Part shown: positions 1 to 7,462 of the stretch, in pieces
Layout: each line of letters begins with the position of its first letter
Position numbering within the stretch: position 1 is the first letter of the stretch
DNA from: Campylobacter concisus
Lineage (GTDB): Bacteria; Campylobacterota; Campylobacteria; Campylobacterales; Campylobacteraceae
Reading direction: 5' to 3'
Length of the DNA stretch: 64,000 nucleotides
Assembly: GCF_015230015.1 (NCBI RefSeq)
Contig: NZ_JAAKZC010000001.1
Location: 1-64,000 of the forward strand
The notes under the pieces: model-generated
The model's input: the letters and a program-made list of their open reading frames with translations, nothing else
Database searches by the model: none
What the model was told of the DNA's origin: nothing
Made by a program: the position numbers and the translations under genes

Positions 1-423
1 TTGTGCCACTACCAATTATTTTGCCATCTTTATCTTTTACTACTACTGGAGCATTTGGCTCATCTGAATGACCTTTTACAATTCCTTTGTCTGGGTTGCC
101 ATCTGCTGGGTTGTTTTCATCTACTGGAGTTACTTTAACGTCTTCAACTGTTGGAGGAGTTGTATCTGTGTAAACTGTATTACCAGCTGTGCCATCACCT
201 TTACCTGTGTTGCCAGCTTTATCAGTTACTTCTACTGTTACTTTATCACCTGGTTTGATTGGATCAGTTGTAACTTCGAAATTTCCTTTGTCATCAGTTG
301 TGCCACTACCAATTATTTTGCCATCTTTATCTTTTACTACTACTGGAGCATTTGGCTCATCTGAATGACCTTTTACAATTCCTTTGTCTGGGTTGCCATC
401 TGCTGGGTTGTTTTCATCTACTG
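1..423 (-). repeat. Tandem 297-base repeats coding for 99-residue Ig-like domains
   Basis: The sequence at 1-126 recurs at 298-423 with no difference seen by eye; the period is 297 bases, exactly 99 codons. The intervening bases complete one Ig-like unit. The array continues beyond the left edge. In-frame repeats of this type let an adhesin gain or lose domains by recombination without a frameshift. Confidence 0.85.
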
Positions 424-970
424 GCTTAATAGAATTTATAGTTACTACTGGAGCTGTAGTGTCGATGTAAAAACCTGTGCCACCGCCAGTGCCGCCATTA
501 TCTAGGCCGCCTCTTACGCCTGTTTCTGGGCTAGCAAAACCAAAACCACCCAACGAATTTATCGCACTAGTGCTAGCACTTATATTTGAGTAGTGTCCAC
601 CTTGTTCAAAACTAGCACTGCCAAGGCTAACGCCATCACCAGCACGGCCACCGCCAGTGCCGCCAGCTGCTGTTTCCTCTAAGTCGCCTAGATTTGCGCC
701 ATTTAATAAAGCTTTTTGAAGTGCCGCTACTTGAGCATCTCCGGCAGTTGCCTTTGGATCAAGTGTTAGCGTATCTTCGCCGATCATTGATAGCTCTTTT
801 CCATTATTTGTTGCTATCACAACCTTAGAATCAGCTGAAGTTGTTTTTACACTCTCACCTTCATACAGGCTATCGCCAACTTTTAGTACTCTTTGGTTAC
901 CACTTTTATCTACCGCAATAACCTCAGCAGAACCTGATATAGACTTAATTGTGCCTAGTTTCTTTGCCAT
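1..970 (-). CDS. LapA-like surface adhesin, N-terminal part (cut by window edge)
   Basis: The ATG at 968-970 opens a frame that runs off the left edge, so only the first 323 or so residues are present. Residues 1-75 match the retention module shared by the other adhesins here (KLGTIKSISG, DKSGNQRVLKVGDSLYEGE). LEETAAGG follows, with the di-alanine at 101-102, the kind of site LapG proteases cut in LapA. Next come the conserved GDGVSLGSASFEQGGHYSNI segment, a glycine-rich stretch, and bacterial Ig-like repeats of 99 residues (297 bases) rich in VDENNPADGNPDKG. The repeats are identical in DNA over about 120 bases, so the full protein is probably very large. Retention at the outer membrane and type I export are inferred from the family; no transporter gene is visible here. 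A palindrome lies 63 bases upstream of the start. Confidence 0.85.
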   Translation of the reverse strand, partial: MAKKLGTIKSISGSAEVIAVDKSGNQRVLKVGDSLYEGESVKTTSADSKVVIATNNGKELSMIGEDTLTLDPKATAGDAQVAALQKALLNGANLGDLEETAAGGTGGGRAGDGVSLGSASFEQGGHYSNISASTSAINSLGGFGFASPETGVRGGLDNGGTGGGTGFYIDTTAPVVTINSIKPVDENNPADGNPDKGIVKGHSDEPNAPVVVKDKDGKIIGSGTTDDKGNFEVTTDPIKPGDKVTVEVTDKAGNTGKGDGTAGNTVYTDTTPPTVEDVKVTPVDENNPADGNPDKGIVKGHSDEPNAPVVVKDKDGKIIGSGT

Positions 971-1033
971 GTTAATTCCTTTAGGGCTAAATTAATTTTG
1001 GCATTATTTTATAACTATTTCAATGGAATGTAA

Positions 1034-1051
1034 ATTGTACCAAAGTACAAT
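1034..1051. promoter_or_regulatory. Palindrome ATTGTAC-CAAA-GTACAAT upstream of the left-edge adhesin
   Basis: Perfect 7-base inverted repeat with a 4-base spacer, 63 bases before the ATG at 970. On the minus strand the second half-site contains TACAAT, which could serve as a -10 box, so a protein bound here would cover the promoter. The same element precedes four other adhesin genes in the window. Confidence 0.7.
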
Positions 1052-1258
1052 ATAGTTACATTTCTTTATTATATGTTACATTTATAGAATTTTTTGTAGT
1101 TATTAGGTGATATTTATATAACACTTATATAAAATTTAATTTTTATGTAAGAATTGATTAATGATATTTTAAGTTTTAAATGTTTTTATTTTATTGTACT
1201 AAATTTTAAAAGAATAATAGAATTTATAAAAAAATATTTGTAAATTTATAATAGAAAG
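1052..1258. other. A+T-rich intergenic stretch
   Basis: The gap between the left-edge adhesin and the next adhesin gene contains, besides the palindrome and the terminator described separately, only A+T-rich sequence. No open frame with a ribosome binding site was seen on either strand. Confidence 0.5.
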
Positions 1259-1287
1259 AAATTTAGACCCAAGAAGGGTCTAAATTT
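1259..1287 (-). terminator. Rho-independent terminator of the 1478-residue adhesin gene
   Basis: Inverted repeat TTTAGACCC-AAGAA-GGGTCTAAA directly after the stop codon of the adhesin gene, followed on the minus strand by a T-rich run. The next adhesin to the left therefore probably has its own promoter. Confidence 0.8.
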
Positions 1288-4200
1288 TAATAATCGACGT
1301 GGATGTTTTCTTTTACATCGATATAAGCTGTAGTTGTGCCGTAATTCGCCTCATATCTTTCAAAGCCCTCTACTGCGTTAGCAGCAGATTTACTAAAGCC
1401 TTCAAGTTTTACTCCGCCACTTGCTTGAGTTATTTGAAGCAAATTATTACTATGTTCGTGTCCGACATCAAGCATATCAGCTATATCAAGAGCTTTTAGA
1501 GTGACCTTTTCATTGCTAGTAACCTTTAACTCTTCAAAGCTCTTAACCTTTGTAAAGTCTATCTGACCATCAACCAAAAGCGTATCGTGATCATAGCGAC
1601 TTCTATTGTCTGAGTATCCACCAAGAATGCTAGTGCCACCCTCAAGCTTCATATCTTTAGATATAAAGACACTATCACTGCCATCCGATAGATCTATTTT
1701 AATATTAGTTAAGCTTCCAGATCTTAGCTCCAAATAATCTTTTGCATTTTCATGTCCACTCAAAATCCAGTTCGCATGGTGTTCAGCTGGCAAACCACTA
1801 GCTGATGCGTGAGTATCTTCAACTACCACATGCATTTCATTTATATAAGCCATGATATCTACATCTTTTAGGGTAGATGACTTTAAATTTATATCTGTAT
1901 GATAAGTACTACCAAATGAAGGGACTCTACTGCCTCCATTTATTTCTACATTATCAAGGTTTGAGCTATCTATATTTATAGTACCTTTTGATGATCCTGC
2001 ATAGATCGCACTTTTTTCTGCTGATGTTGTTGAGTTAATGTCAGTGTATTTGATATTTATAACGTCTTCATCGCCTTTAATTAATTCATTACCAACCAAT
2101 TGGAAGGCACCATTAAGCTTATTAGCATTAGTGCTTATGTCAATATCTGTCATTTTTACATGATCAGCTTTTGTACCTGTTATATTTAAGATATCGCTGT
2201 TAATGCCAAGATAGATGGTCTCTTTGTTAAAAACGCCACCATTTATATTTATGACGTCATTGCCAAAGCCTGCATTGATCTCAACTTTTTCGTGTGTTCC
2301 GCCATTTATATTTATAGTATCGTTCCCATTACGGGTGTCGATAGTGACATTATTTAAATTTGAGCTCTTGATATCAATCTTATCTTTTCCAGTATTAGTT
2401 CTAATATCAAGCCAATTTAAATTTGAACTATTGATATTGACCTCAATGTCTCCAGAGTTACTATATACTTCACTAAAATAGATCTTACTAGGATCTTCTC
2501 CTTCTTTATGGCTTACAGTTGCATTGTTGAAATTTAATACATTATCTCCATTCTCACGAAAATCTACATCAAAGCGTTTGTCGTTGTGAAATTCGCTATT
2601 TACAGTTGTTATATGGTCATTATCTATGATACCACCATTATACGTATATTTAGCGTTATCTATACTAAATTCTAAGATGACACTCTCGCTGTAGTAGTGA
2701 TTGTTTTCAACGCCCTTATCTGCATCTTTAAATAACTTTTCTTTATCCCATTGATGATAAAATATTCCACTATCTTCATCTTCAGATAAAAGCTTGCCTT
2801 CATTTAGCTCTTTATCGTCTATTACATTTGCACGAACAACTACTTTGTTGATATCGCCCGCTCTTAGACCTTTTATGACGCCACTACTATCTAGATCTAT
2901 CCACTCTTTCCCGCCTATTGAGTACTGAATTTTATCGTAGTCTTTGCCGTAAGTCGCCTTGCCACTAAATTTAAGCTTTACATCGATTTTTTGATCCACA
3001 TCAGCCTCTGCTACATCACCCCTTAGCTCAAATATTAAATTGTTATGTTCCCACATATTCGATCTTTCATGGTTTTCGATCTGAAAGCCTTGTTTGCCAT
3101 ATATGCCTATGTTTTTTACATATTTTGAGTCATATTCATGTATATATTCTGGCTCTGGATCAGGCGCAGGCTGTGGTTCAGGTGTCGGCTCTGGCTTAGG
3201 TTCTGGTTTTGGCTCAGGTTTAGGTTCTGGTTTTGGTTCTGGCTGAGGCTCAGGTTGTGGAGCTGGATTTACAGGCTCGACTGGTGTAGGCTCTGGCTTA
3301 GCACCAAGATCGACATTGATACCATCTTTTACATCTATATAGCCTTTTCTCGTATAAGATCTGCCATTTTCCTGAAAGCTAAAGTCGCCCTCATATCTTG
3401 TAAAGCCATCTTTTAGACCTCTTGCGTAGTCCGAAGGCTTAAAGCCTGCTAGCTCTACTCCACCAGCTGCCTCTGTGACTGTCAAGATATGTTTGCTATC
3501 GCCATTTTTAATGTCAAGCATATCATATAGCTCTTCTAGTTTTAGGCTGACCTTCTCGTTGCCAGTCACTTGTAGCTCTTCAAAGCTCTTAAATTTATCA
3601 AATTTAACATTACCGTCAATCACAAGCGTATCGGTTTCGTAGTTGGTGCCACCATTTATCGTAGTGTATCCATCAAGCTTCATAGCTTTTGAGACGACGA
3701 CTTTATCTTCGCCGTTACCAAGATTAACAGTCATATCGTTTAAAGTGCCTGATCTTAGCTCTAAAGTATCATCTGTATCTGCAAAATTCCACTTTGTAGC
3801 ATTTTCTGGGAAGTTGCCATTTACCTTTGTATCTTCAACTACTACGTGAGTTTTGTAGATAGTGTTGAGATTTACATCATCAAGAGTAGATGATTTTAAA
3901 TTTAGATCGAAATTTAGTGGATTTCTATTTACATCGGTGCCTGTGTTGGTCTCTGTGCCTATGTTGATGCCCTTTAAAGTTGAGTTTTCAACATTTACGG
4001 TGTTGTTTTTTGATTCGGCGATGATGTGGTTGGCTGAATTTTTGTATGTTGAGTCCATCTCAGTATATTTGATATTTATCTCATCTCTATCGCCAGAGCC
4101 AGTTCTTAGGTACATATCTGTCATTTTTACATGATTATCTTTTGTGCCATTTAAATTTAATACATCGTTTCCGCTATCAAGCGTGAAGCCACTTTGATAA

Positions 4201-5723
4201 GGATCGGTGCCTATGTAAGTTCCGCCGTTTAAATTTACAGTATCGTTGTCTGCGCCAGTTTCGACGTGAAGTCTCTCGTGTCTTCCGCCATTTATATTTA
4301 TGGTGTCATCTCCGCCTTGGGTGTTGATATTTAGCCAGTTTAAATTTGAATTGCTTGAGTTTATAATATCTACTCCATTATTTTTCTCACCATCACCAAA
4401 AACTATGTCACTAGGTATCTTTTTATTCTCATCACGGCTTATAGTTGCATTTTCAAAATTTAAAGTGTTATTGCCATTGTTTTTAAACGTAGCATCAAAG
4501 AATTTATCATTGTGAAATTCGCTTGTGATAGTAATGTTATGATCATTATCAACAATATAGCTATTTTTTGTGGCTTTGTTATCTCCTATGCTAACTTCTA
4601 ATGAAACGCTCTCTTTAAAGTAGCCATTATTTTCTACGCCCTTATCTGCATCTGTGAAAATTTTCTCTGATAGATCAAGTGTGCCTTCGTTTTGATCGTG
4701 ATCGTTTGCCACTTCAACACGAACGCTTACGTTGTTGATATCGCCTGCTCTAACGTCCTTTATCACGCCGCTTTTATCAAGCTTTTGCCAAGTTTTGCCA
4801 CCATCAAGCGAGTACTCTGCGCCTTCATAGTCTTTGCCAGCAGTTGCATCTCCGCTAAATTTAAGCGTCACATCTACCTTTTTATCAGCGTCAGCCTGTG
4901 CTACTTCACCTTTTAGGTTGTACTCTAGGTATGATTTGTCGTCTGAGCTCTTTTCATAGCCAAATTCTGACTTGTTTTCAACCGAGATATTTTTAACTAT
5001 ATCTTTGCTCTCGTCAGGTTTTGGCTCTGGCTGTGGTTCAGGCTTAGGCTCAGGTTTTGGTTCAGGTTTTGGTTCAGGTTTTGGAGTTGGTTCTGGAGCA
5101 GGTTCTGGAGCAGGTTCTGGCTTAGGTTCTGGCTCTGGAGTTGGTTTCTCTGGCTCTACCGGCTCAACAGGTTTTGGTTCTGGTGCAGGAGCTGGCTGTG
5201 GAGCTGGGACCACGTCATCAGCTTGAGCGCTTGGTTGGCTAGAAGTGGCTGCTAAATTTTCACTCGCGCCACCCTTTACTTCAGAATTTGTAAGATGAGC
5301 TGCTGGCAAAATAGCTGCTAGCTCGCTAACTCTTGCTGTGACGTTTGAGCTCTCGTGGCCACCATGTTCAAACCTTGCATCACCAAGGCTCACGCCCTCT
5401 CCACCTCTGCCGCCACTATTTCCACCAGCGGCACTATCTTCTAAATTTGCTAAATTTTCACCTTTTAACAGGGCTTTTTGTATGGCTGCTGCCTCTTTAT
5501 CTGAGCTAAGATCGCTATTTAAATTTAGCGTTTCCCCCTCTTTTAGCTCAAATTCCTTACCGTTATTTGATGTGATTATGACGTTTGCACCATTTGCTTT
5601 TACAACGTCGCCCTCATATATACTATCGCCCACCGCAACGACTCTTTCGTTGCCATTTTTGTCTATAACTACCACTTCCTTGGAGCCAAGAATGTTTTTA
5701 ATAACACCTACTTTAACAGCCAT
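1287..5723 (-). CDS. LapA-like adhesin with two tandem passenger modules (1478 aa)
   Basis: Residues 1-75 are the retention module (KVGVIKNILG, DKNGNERVVAVGDSIYEGD). The di-alanine site at 98-99 is LEDSAAGG rather than LEETAAGG. After GEGVSLGDARFEHGGHESSN comes a PEPKPEP-rich linker (about 170-240). A Calx-beta/Ig-like domain follows (GKDYEGAEYSLDGGKTW, then YIVDNDHN), then a long stretch with repeated GxDxxxI turns predicted to form a solenoid, ending near residue 850 in GYIDVKDGINVDLG, which resembles an export tail. A second PEPKPEP linker and a second copy of the same Calx-beta plus solenoid module then run to the true end, AYIDVKENIHVDY. The gene has a good ribosome binding site (AGGAGG) but, unlike most of its paralogues, no ATTGTAC palindrome. 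Type I export and adhesion are inferred from the family. Confidence 0.85.
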   Translation of the reverse strand: MAVKVGVIKNILGSKEVVVIDKNGNERVVAVGDSIYEGDVVKANGANVIITSNNGKEFELKEGETLNLNSDLSSDKEAAAIQKALLKGENLANLEDSAAGGNSGGRGGEGVSLGDARFEHGGHESSNVTARVSELAAILPAAHLTNSEVKGGASENLAATSSQPSAQADDVVPAPQPAPAPEPKPVEPVEPEKPTPEPEPKPEPAPEPAPEPTPKPEPKPEPKPEPKPEPQPEPKPDESKDIVKNISVENKSEFGYEKSSDDKSYLEYNLKGEVAQADADKKVDVTLKFSGDATAGKDYEGAEYSLDGGKTWQKLDKSGVIKDVRAGDINNVSVRVEVANDHDQNEGTLDLSEKIFTDADKGVENNGYFKESVSLEVSIGDNKATKNSYIVDNDHNITITSEFHNDKFFDATFKNNGNNTLNFENATISRDENKKIPSDIVFGDGEKNNGVDIINSSNSNLNWLNINTQGGDDTININGGRHERLHVETGADNDTVNLNGGTYIGTDPYQSGFTLDSGNDVLNLNGTKDNHVKMTDMYLRTGSGDRDEINIKYTEMDSTYKNSANHIIAESKNNTVNVENSTLKGINIGTETNTGTDVNRNPLNFDLNLKSSTLDDVNLNTIYKTHVVVEDTKVNGNFPENATKWNFADTDDTLELRSGTLNDMTVNLGNGEDKVVVSKAMKLDGYTTINGGTNYETDTLVIDGNVKFDKFKSFEELQVTGNEKVSLKLEELYDMLDIKNGDSKHILTVTEAAGGVELAGFKPSDYARGLKDGFTRYEGDFSFQENGRSYTRKGYIDVKDGINVDLGAKPEPTPVEPVNPAPQPEPQPEPKPEPKPEPKPEPKPEPTPEPQPAPDPEPEYIHEYDSKYVKNIGIYGKQGFQIENHERSNMWEHNNLIFELRGDVAEADVDQKIDVKLKFSGKATYGKDYDKIQYSIGGKEWIDLDSSGVIKGLRAGDINKVVVRANVIDDKELNEGKLLSEDEDSGIFYHQWDKEKLFKDADKGVENNHYYSESVILEFSIDNAKYTYNGGIIDNDHITTVNSEFHNDKRFDVDFRENGDNVLNFNNATVSHKEGEDPSKIYFSEVYSNSGDIEVNINSSNLNWLDIRTNTGKDKIDIKSSNLNNVTIDTRNGNDTININGGTHEKVEINAGFGNDVININGGVFNKETIYLGINSDILNITGTKADHVKMTDIDISTNANKLNGAFQLVGNELIKGDEDVINIKYTDINSTTSAEKSAIYAGSSKGTINIDSSNLDNVEINGGSRVPSFGSTYHTDINLKSSTLKDVDIMAYINEMHVVVEDTHASASGLPAEHHANWILSGHENAKDYLELRSGSLTNIKIDLSDGSDSVFISKDMKLEGGTSILGGYSDNRSRYDHDTLLVDGQIDFTKVKSFEELKVTSNEKVTLKALDIADMLDVGHEHSNNLLQITQASGGVKLEGFSKSAANAVEGFERYEANYGTTTAYIDVKENIHVDY
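3145..3300 (-). repeat. In-frame minisatellite coding for the second PEPKPEP linker
   Basis: Short degenerate units of the ggttctggtttt type code for alternating Pro-Glu-Pro-Lys residues between the two passenger modules. Unit changes would be in frame and alter linker length only. Confidence 0.65.
5020..5205 (-). repeat. In-frame minisatellite coding for the first PEPKPEP linker
   Basis: Repeats of the ggttcaggtttt type code for a Pro/Glu/Lys-rich spacer between the retention module and the first passenger module. The same kind of linker recurs near 3.2 kb. Confidence 0.65.
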
Positions 5724-5752
5724 CGCTGCCTCCTATAAAATCAATTTGACAC

Positions 5753-5758
5753 ATTATA
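5753..5758 (-). promoter_or_regulatory. Candidate -10 box TATAAT for the 1478-residue adhesin
   Basis: On the minus strand TATAAT lies about 30 bases before the ATG at 5723, followed by an AGGAGG ribosome binding site. No ATTGTAC half-site is present, so this gene may be controlled differently from its paralogues. Confidence 0.4.
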
Positions 5759-5860
5759 AATATTTCTTTTAAATATAAAGTAATGTAAATATGATGTTAA
5801 TTCTTAAGATTGCGCTGTTGCAGTGGGTTTTAAAATTTAAATTTTTGATAAATATAAGTA

Positions 5861-5878
5861 AGATCCCAAAAGGGATCT
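5861..5878 (-). terminator. Hairpin after the 468-residue protein gene
   Basis: AGATCCC-AAAA-GGGATCT just downstream of the stop codon of the 468-residue gene. The T tract beyond the stem on the minus strand is weak, so some read-through into the 1478-residue gene is possible. Confidence 0.6.
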
Positions 5879-5882
5879 AAAT

Positions 5883-7289
5883 TTAAAGATCGACGTGAAT
5901 GTCTTCTTTTATATCTATATAGACTGTGCCTTGACGATCACTACCATCTGCTAAGTGCGTATTATAGGCACTTTCATATCTATGGTAGCCATTTTCTGCT
6001 CCGCTAGTTTCACTAAAACCATTAAGTTTTACGGTCCCATGCGCTTCACTAAATTTAACTACATTAGAGCCATTGTCTAAAATGTCACTCAAATGAGCCA
6101 CATCATTGCCATTTAATGTCACATAAGCACCGCTCGTTACTTTTAATTCTTCAAAACCAGAGACCTTTGAGAAGTCGATATTATTATCAAGTACAAGCGT
6201 ATCATAGCCCTTGCCACCAAATATTTGAGTATTATTATCTATATCTGTTCTTGTCATAGTTAAACTAACTGTATCATCTCCGCCACCTAGATAAAATTTA
6301 GAATTTTTTATGATAGCTGATGTCACATTTAAAGTATCATTTTGATTATCTGAGAAGTAAAATTCGTTATTTTTACCATGAAATTCTGAGTCGTCTATAT
6401 GCATATTGACCTTGTTGTTTCTGCCGTCAAATTTAACGTCACCCATAAATTTTGGCCCAAGAAAATTCATATCAAAAAGCGGTGTGTGGTCTAAATTTGC
6501 GTGCGAGCCTTTTATATCTATCTCGCCGTCTCCACCGCACACTTTTATATTCATAGTGGTCTTTTCGCCGTCGTTTGCTTCGATAGTAGTGTGTCCGTTA
6601 AAGATAGTGTTGTCCATATTTAGCGTATCTACTTCGTTTGGATTTGTAAAGCTAGAAAGAGAAATTTTTGTATCACCAAAAAAGCCCACCCAGTCGGTAT
6701 TTATAGTGTCATTTCCTCCGCCAAGCCTTATATCTGCGCCATTTTTGATTTCACATCTTTGGATATCTATGACATCGTTATCTAGACCTGTATGAATGGC
6801 AGCATTTTCCATCGTCGCACCATAAATTTTTACGCTATCATCGCCGTCATTTGTGTATAAAAGCGTATGATCTTTTATGCCGACGTTGTTTCTTATCTCT
6901 ATCTCGTCGTTGCCAGCTCCAGCGTCAAATCTCAGCCCTCTAACCTCGATATTATCGTGAATTCTTAGCTTGTTGTCACCATCTCCTGCGTCTATCTTAG
7001 CATCATTTACGATAGATCTTGTCATATCGACTATATCGTTGCCATTGTCAAAACGCACATCATTTGCACTCGTGGTTGCGTCTGCGATGTTTAAAATTTG
7101 ATCCTGCGCTTTTGGCCTTGCATCTGCCACCCTTCGTCCGTATAGCTCAGCAAGAAAATTCTTGGGCTCAAGTATCTCAAGCGACTTTACCTCCTCTATG
7201 ATCCTCACGTGAGGGTCATTTTGCCCGCCATTTTGAATCACGCCACCACTTAAATTTAACCCCTCTTTGTCGGCTACTTCTACGCTCAT
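5883..7289 (-). CDS. Secreted repeat protein without retention module (468 aa)
   Basis: The protein begins MSVEVADKEGLNLSGG and lacks the 100-residue retention module and di-alanine site of its neighbours. Most of it (about 70-400) consists of repeats with GNDxxxI or GDDxxxI turns spaced roughly 20-35 residues apart, like the solenoids of the flanking adhesins. The end, YIDIKEDIHVDL, is nearly the same as the end of the 1478-residue protein, so it probably uses the same type I exporter. Without a retention module it should be released rather than held at the outer membrane; that is inference. It may also be a passenger module that lost its N-terminal part, although its own ATG and ribosome binding site look intact. 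No palindrome is seen upstream. Confidence 0.75.
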   Translation of the reverse strand: MSVEVADKEGLNLSGGVIQNGGQNDPHVRIIEEVKSLEILEPKNFLAELYGRRVADARPKAQDQILNIADATTSANDVRFDNGNDIVDMTRSIVNDAKIDAGDGDNKLRIHDNIEVRGLRFDAGAGNDEIEIRNNVGIKDHTLLYTNDGDDSVKIYGATMENAAIHTGLDNDVIDIQRCEIKNGADIRLGGGNDTINTDWVGFFGDTKISLSSFTNPNEVDTLNMDNTIFNGHTTIEANDGEKTTMNIKVCGGDGEIDIKGSHANLDHTPLFDMNFLGPKFMGDVKFDGRNNKVNMHIDDSEFHGKNNEFYFSDNQNDTLNVTSAIIKNSKFYLGGGDDTVSLTMTRTDIDNNTQIFGGKGYDTLVLDNNIDFSKVSGFEELKVTSGAYVTLNGNDVAHLSDILDNGSNVVKFSEAHGTVKLNGFSETSGAENGYHRYESAYNTHLADGSDRQGTVYIDIKEDIHVDL

Positions 7290-7434
7290 ATTAATCCTTT
7301 CTTAAAAAATTGACTTTTGGATTTTAATAAGCGTTTTTAAATCACATTGAAATATAAATTATATTGATTATCAAAAGAAATGCCTAAATTTAGGCTTTTT
7401 GTATAAAAAATTTTATTAAATGAAGCAAGGGGAG

Positions 7435-7459
7435 TTTAGACCCAAAAAATGGGTCTAAA
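7435..7459 (-). terminator. Rho-independent terminator of the 1076-residue adhesin gene
   Basis: TTTAGACCC-AAAAAAT-GGGTCTAAA just after the stop codon. The stem is identical to that after the 1478-residue gene, suggesting the gene ends were duplicated together. Confidence 0.75.
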
Positions 7460-7462
7460 ATT

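Noticed and set aside
1-423. Possible CRISPR or phage-like repeat array
   Set aside because: The repeat length is a multiple of three, stays in frame with the adhesin and encodes Ig-like domains; there are no short spacers.
1034-1051. Reading the ATTGTAC palindrome as a Fur, FNR or LexA site
   Set aside because: Half-sites do not match the known consensus sequences of these regulators; it is left unassigned.
4972-5226. Plus-strand frames rich in Gly/Ser opposite the adhesin linkers (also 20878-21102)
   Set aside because: They are antisense shadows of Pro-rich repeat DNA, lacking ribosome binding sites and any recognisable family.
7382-7399. GCCTAAATTTAGGC followed by TTTTT as a plus-strand terminator
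   Set aside because: No plus-strand gene ends here. It may be a leftover or chance palindrome in A+T-rich DNA.
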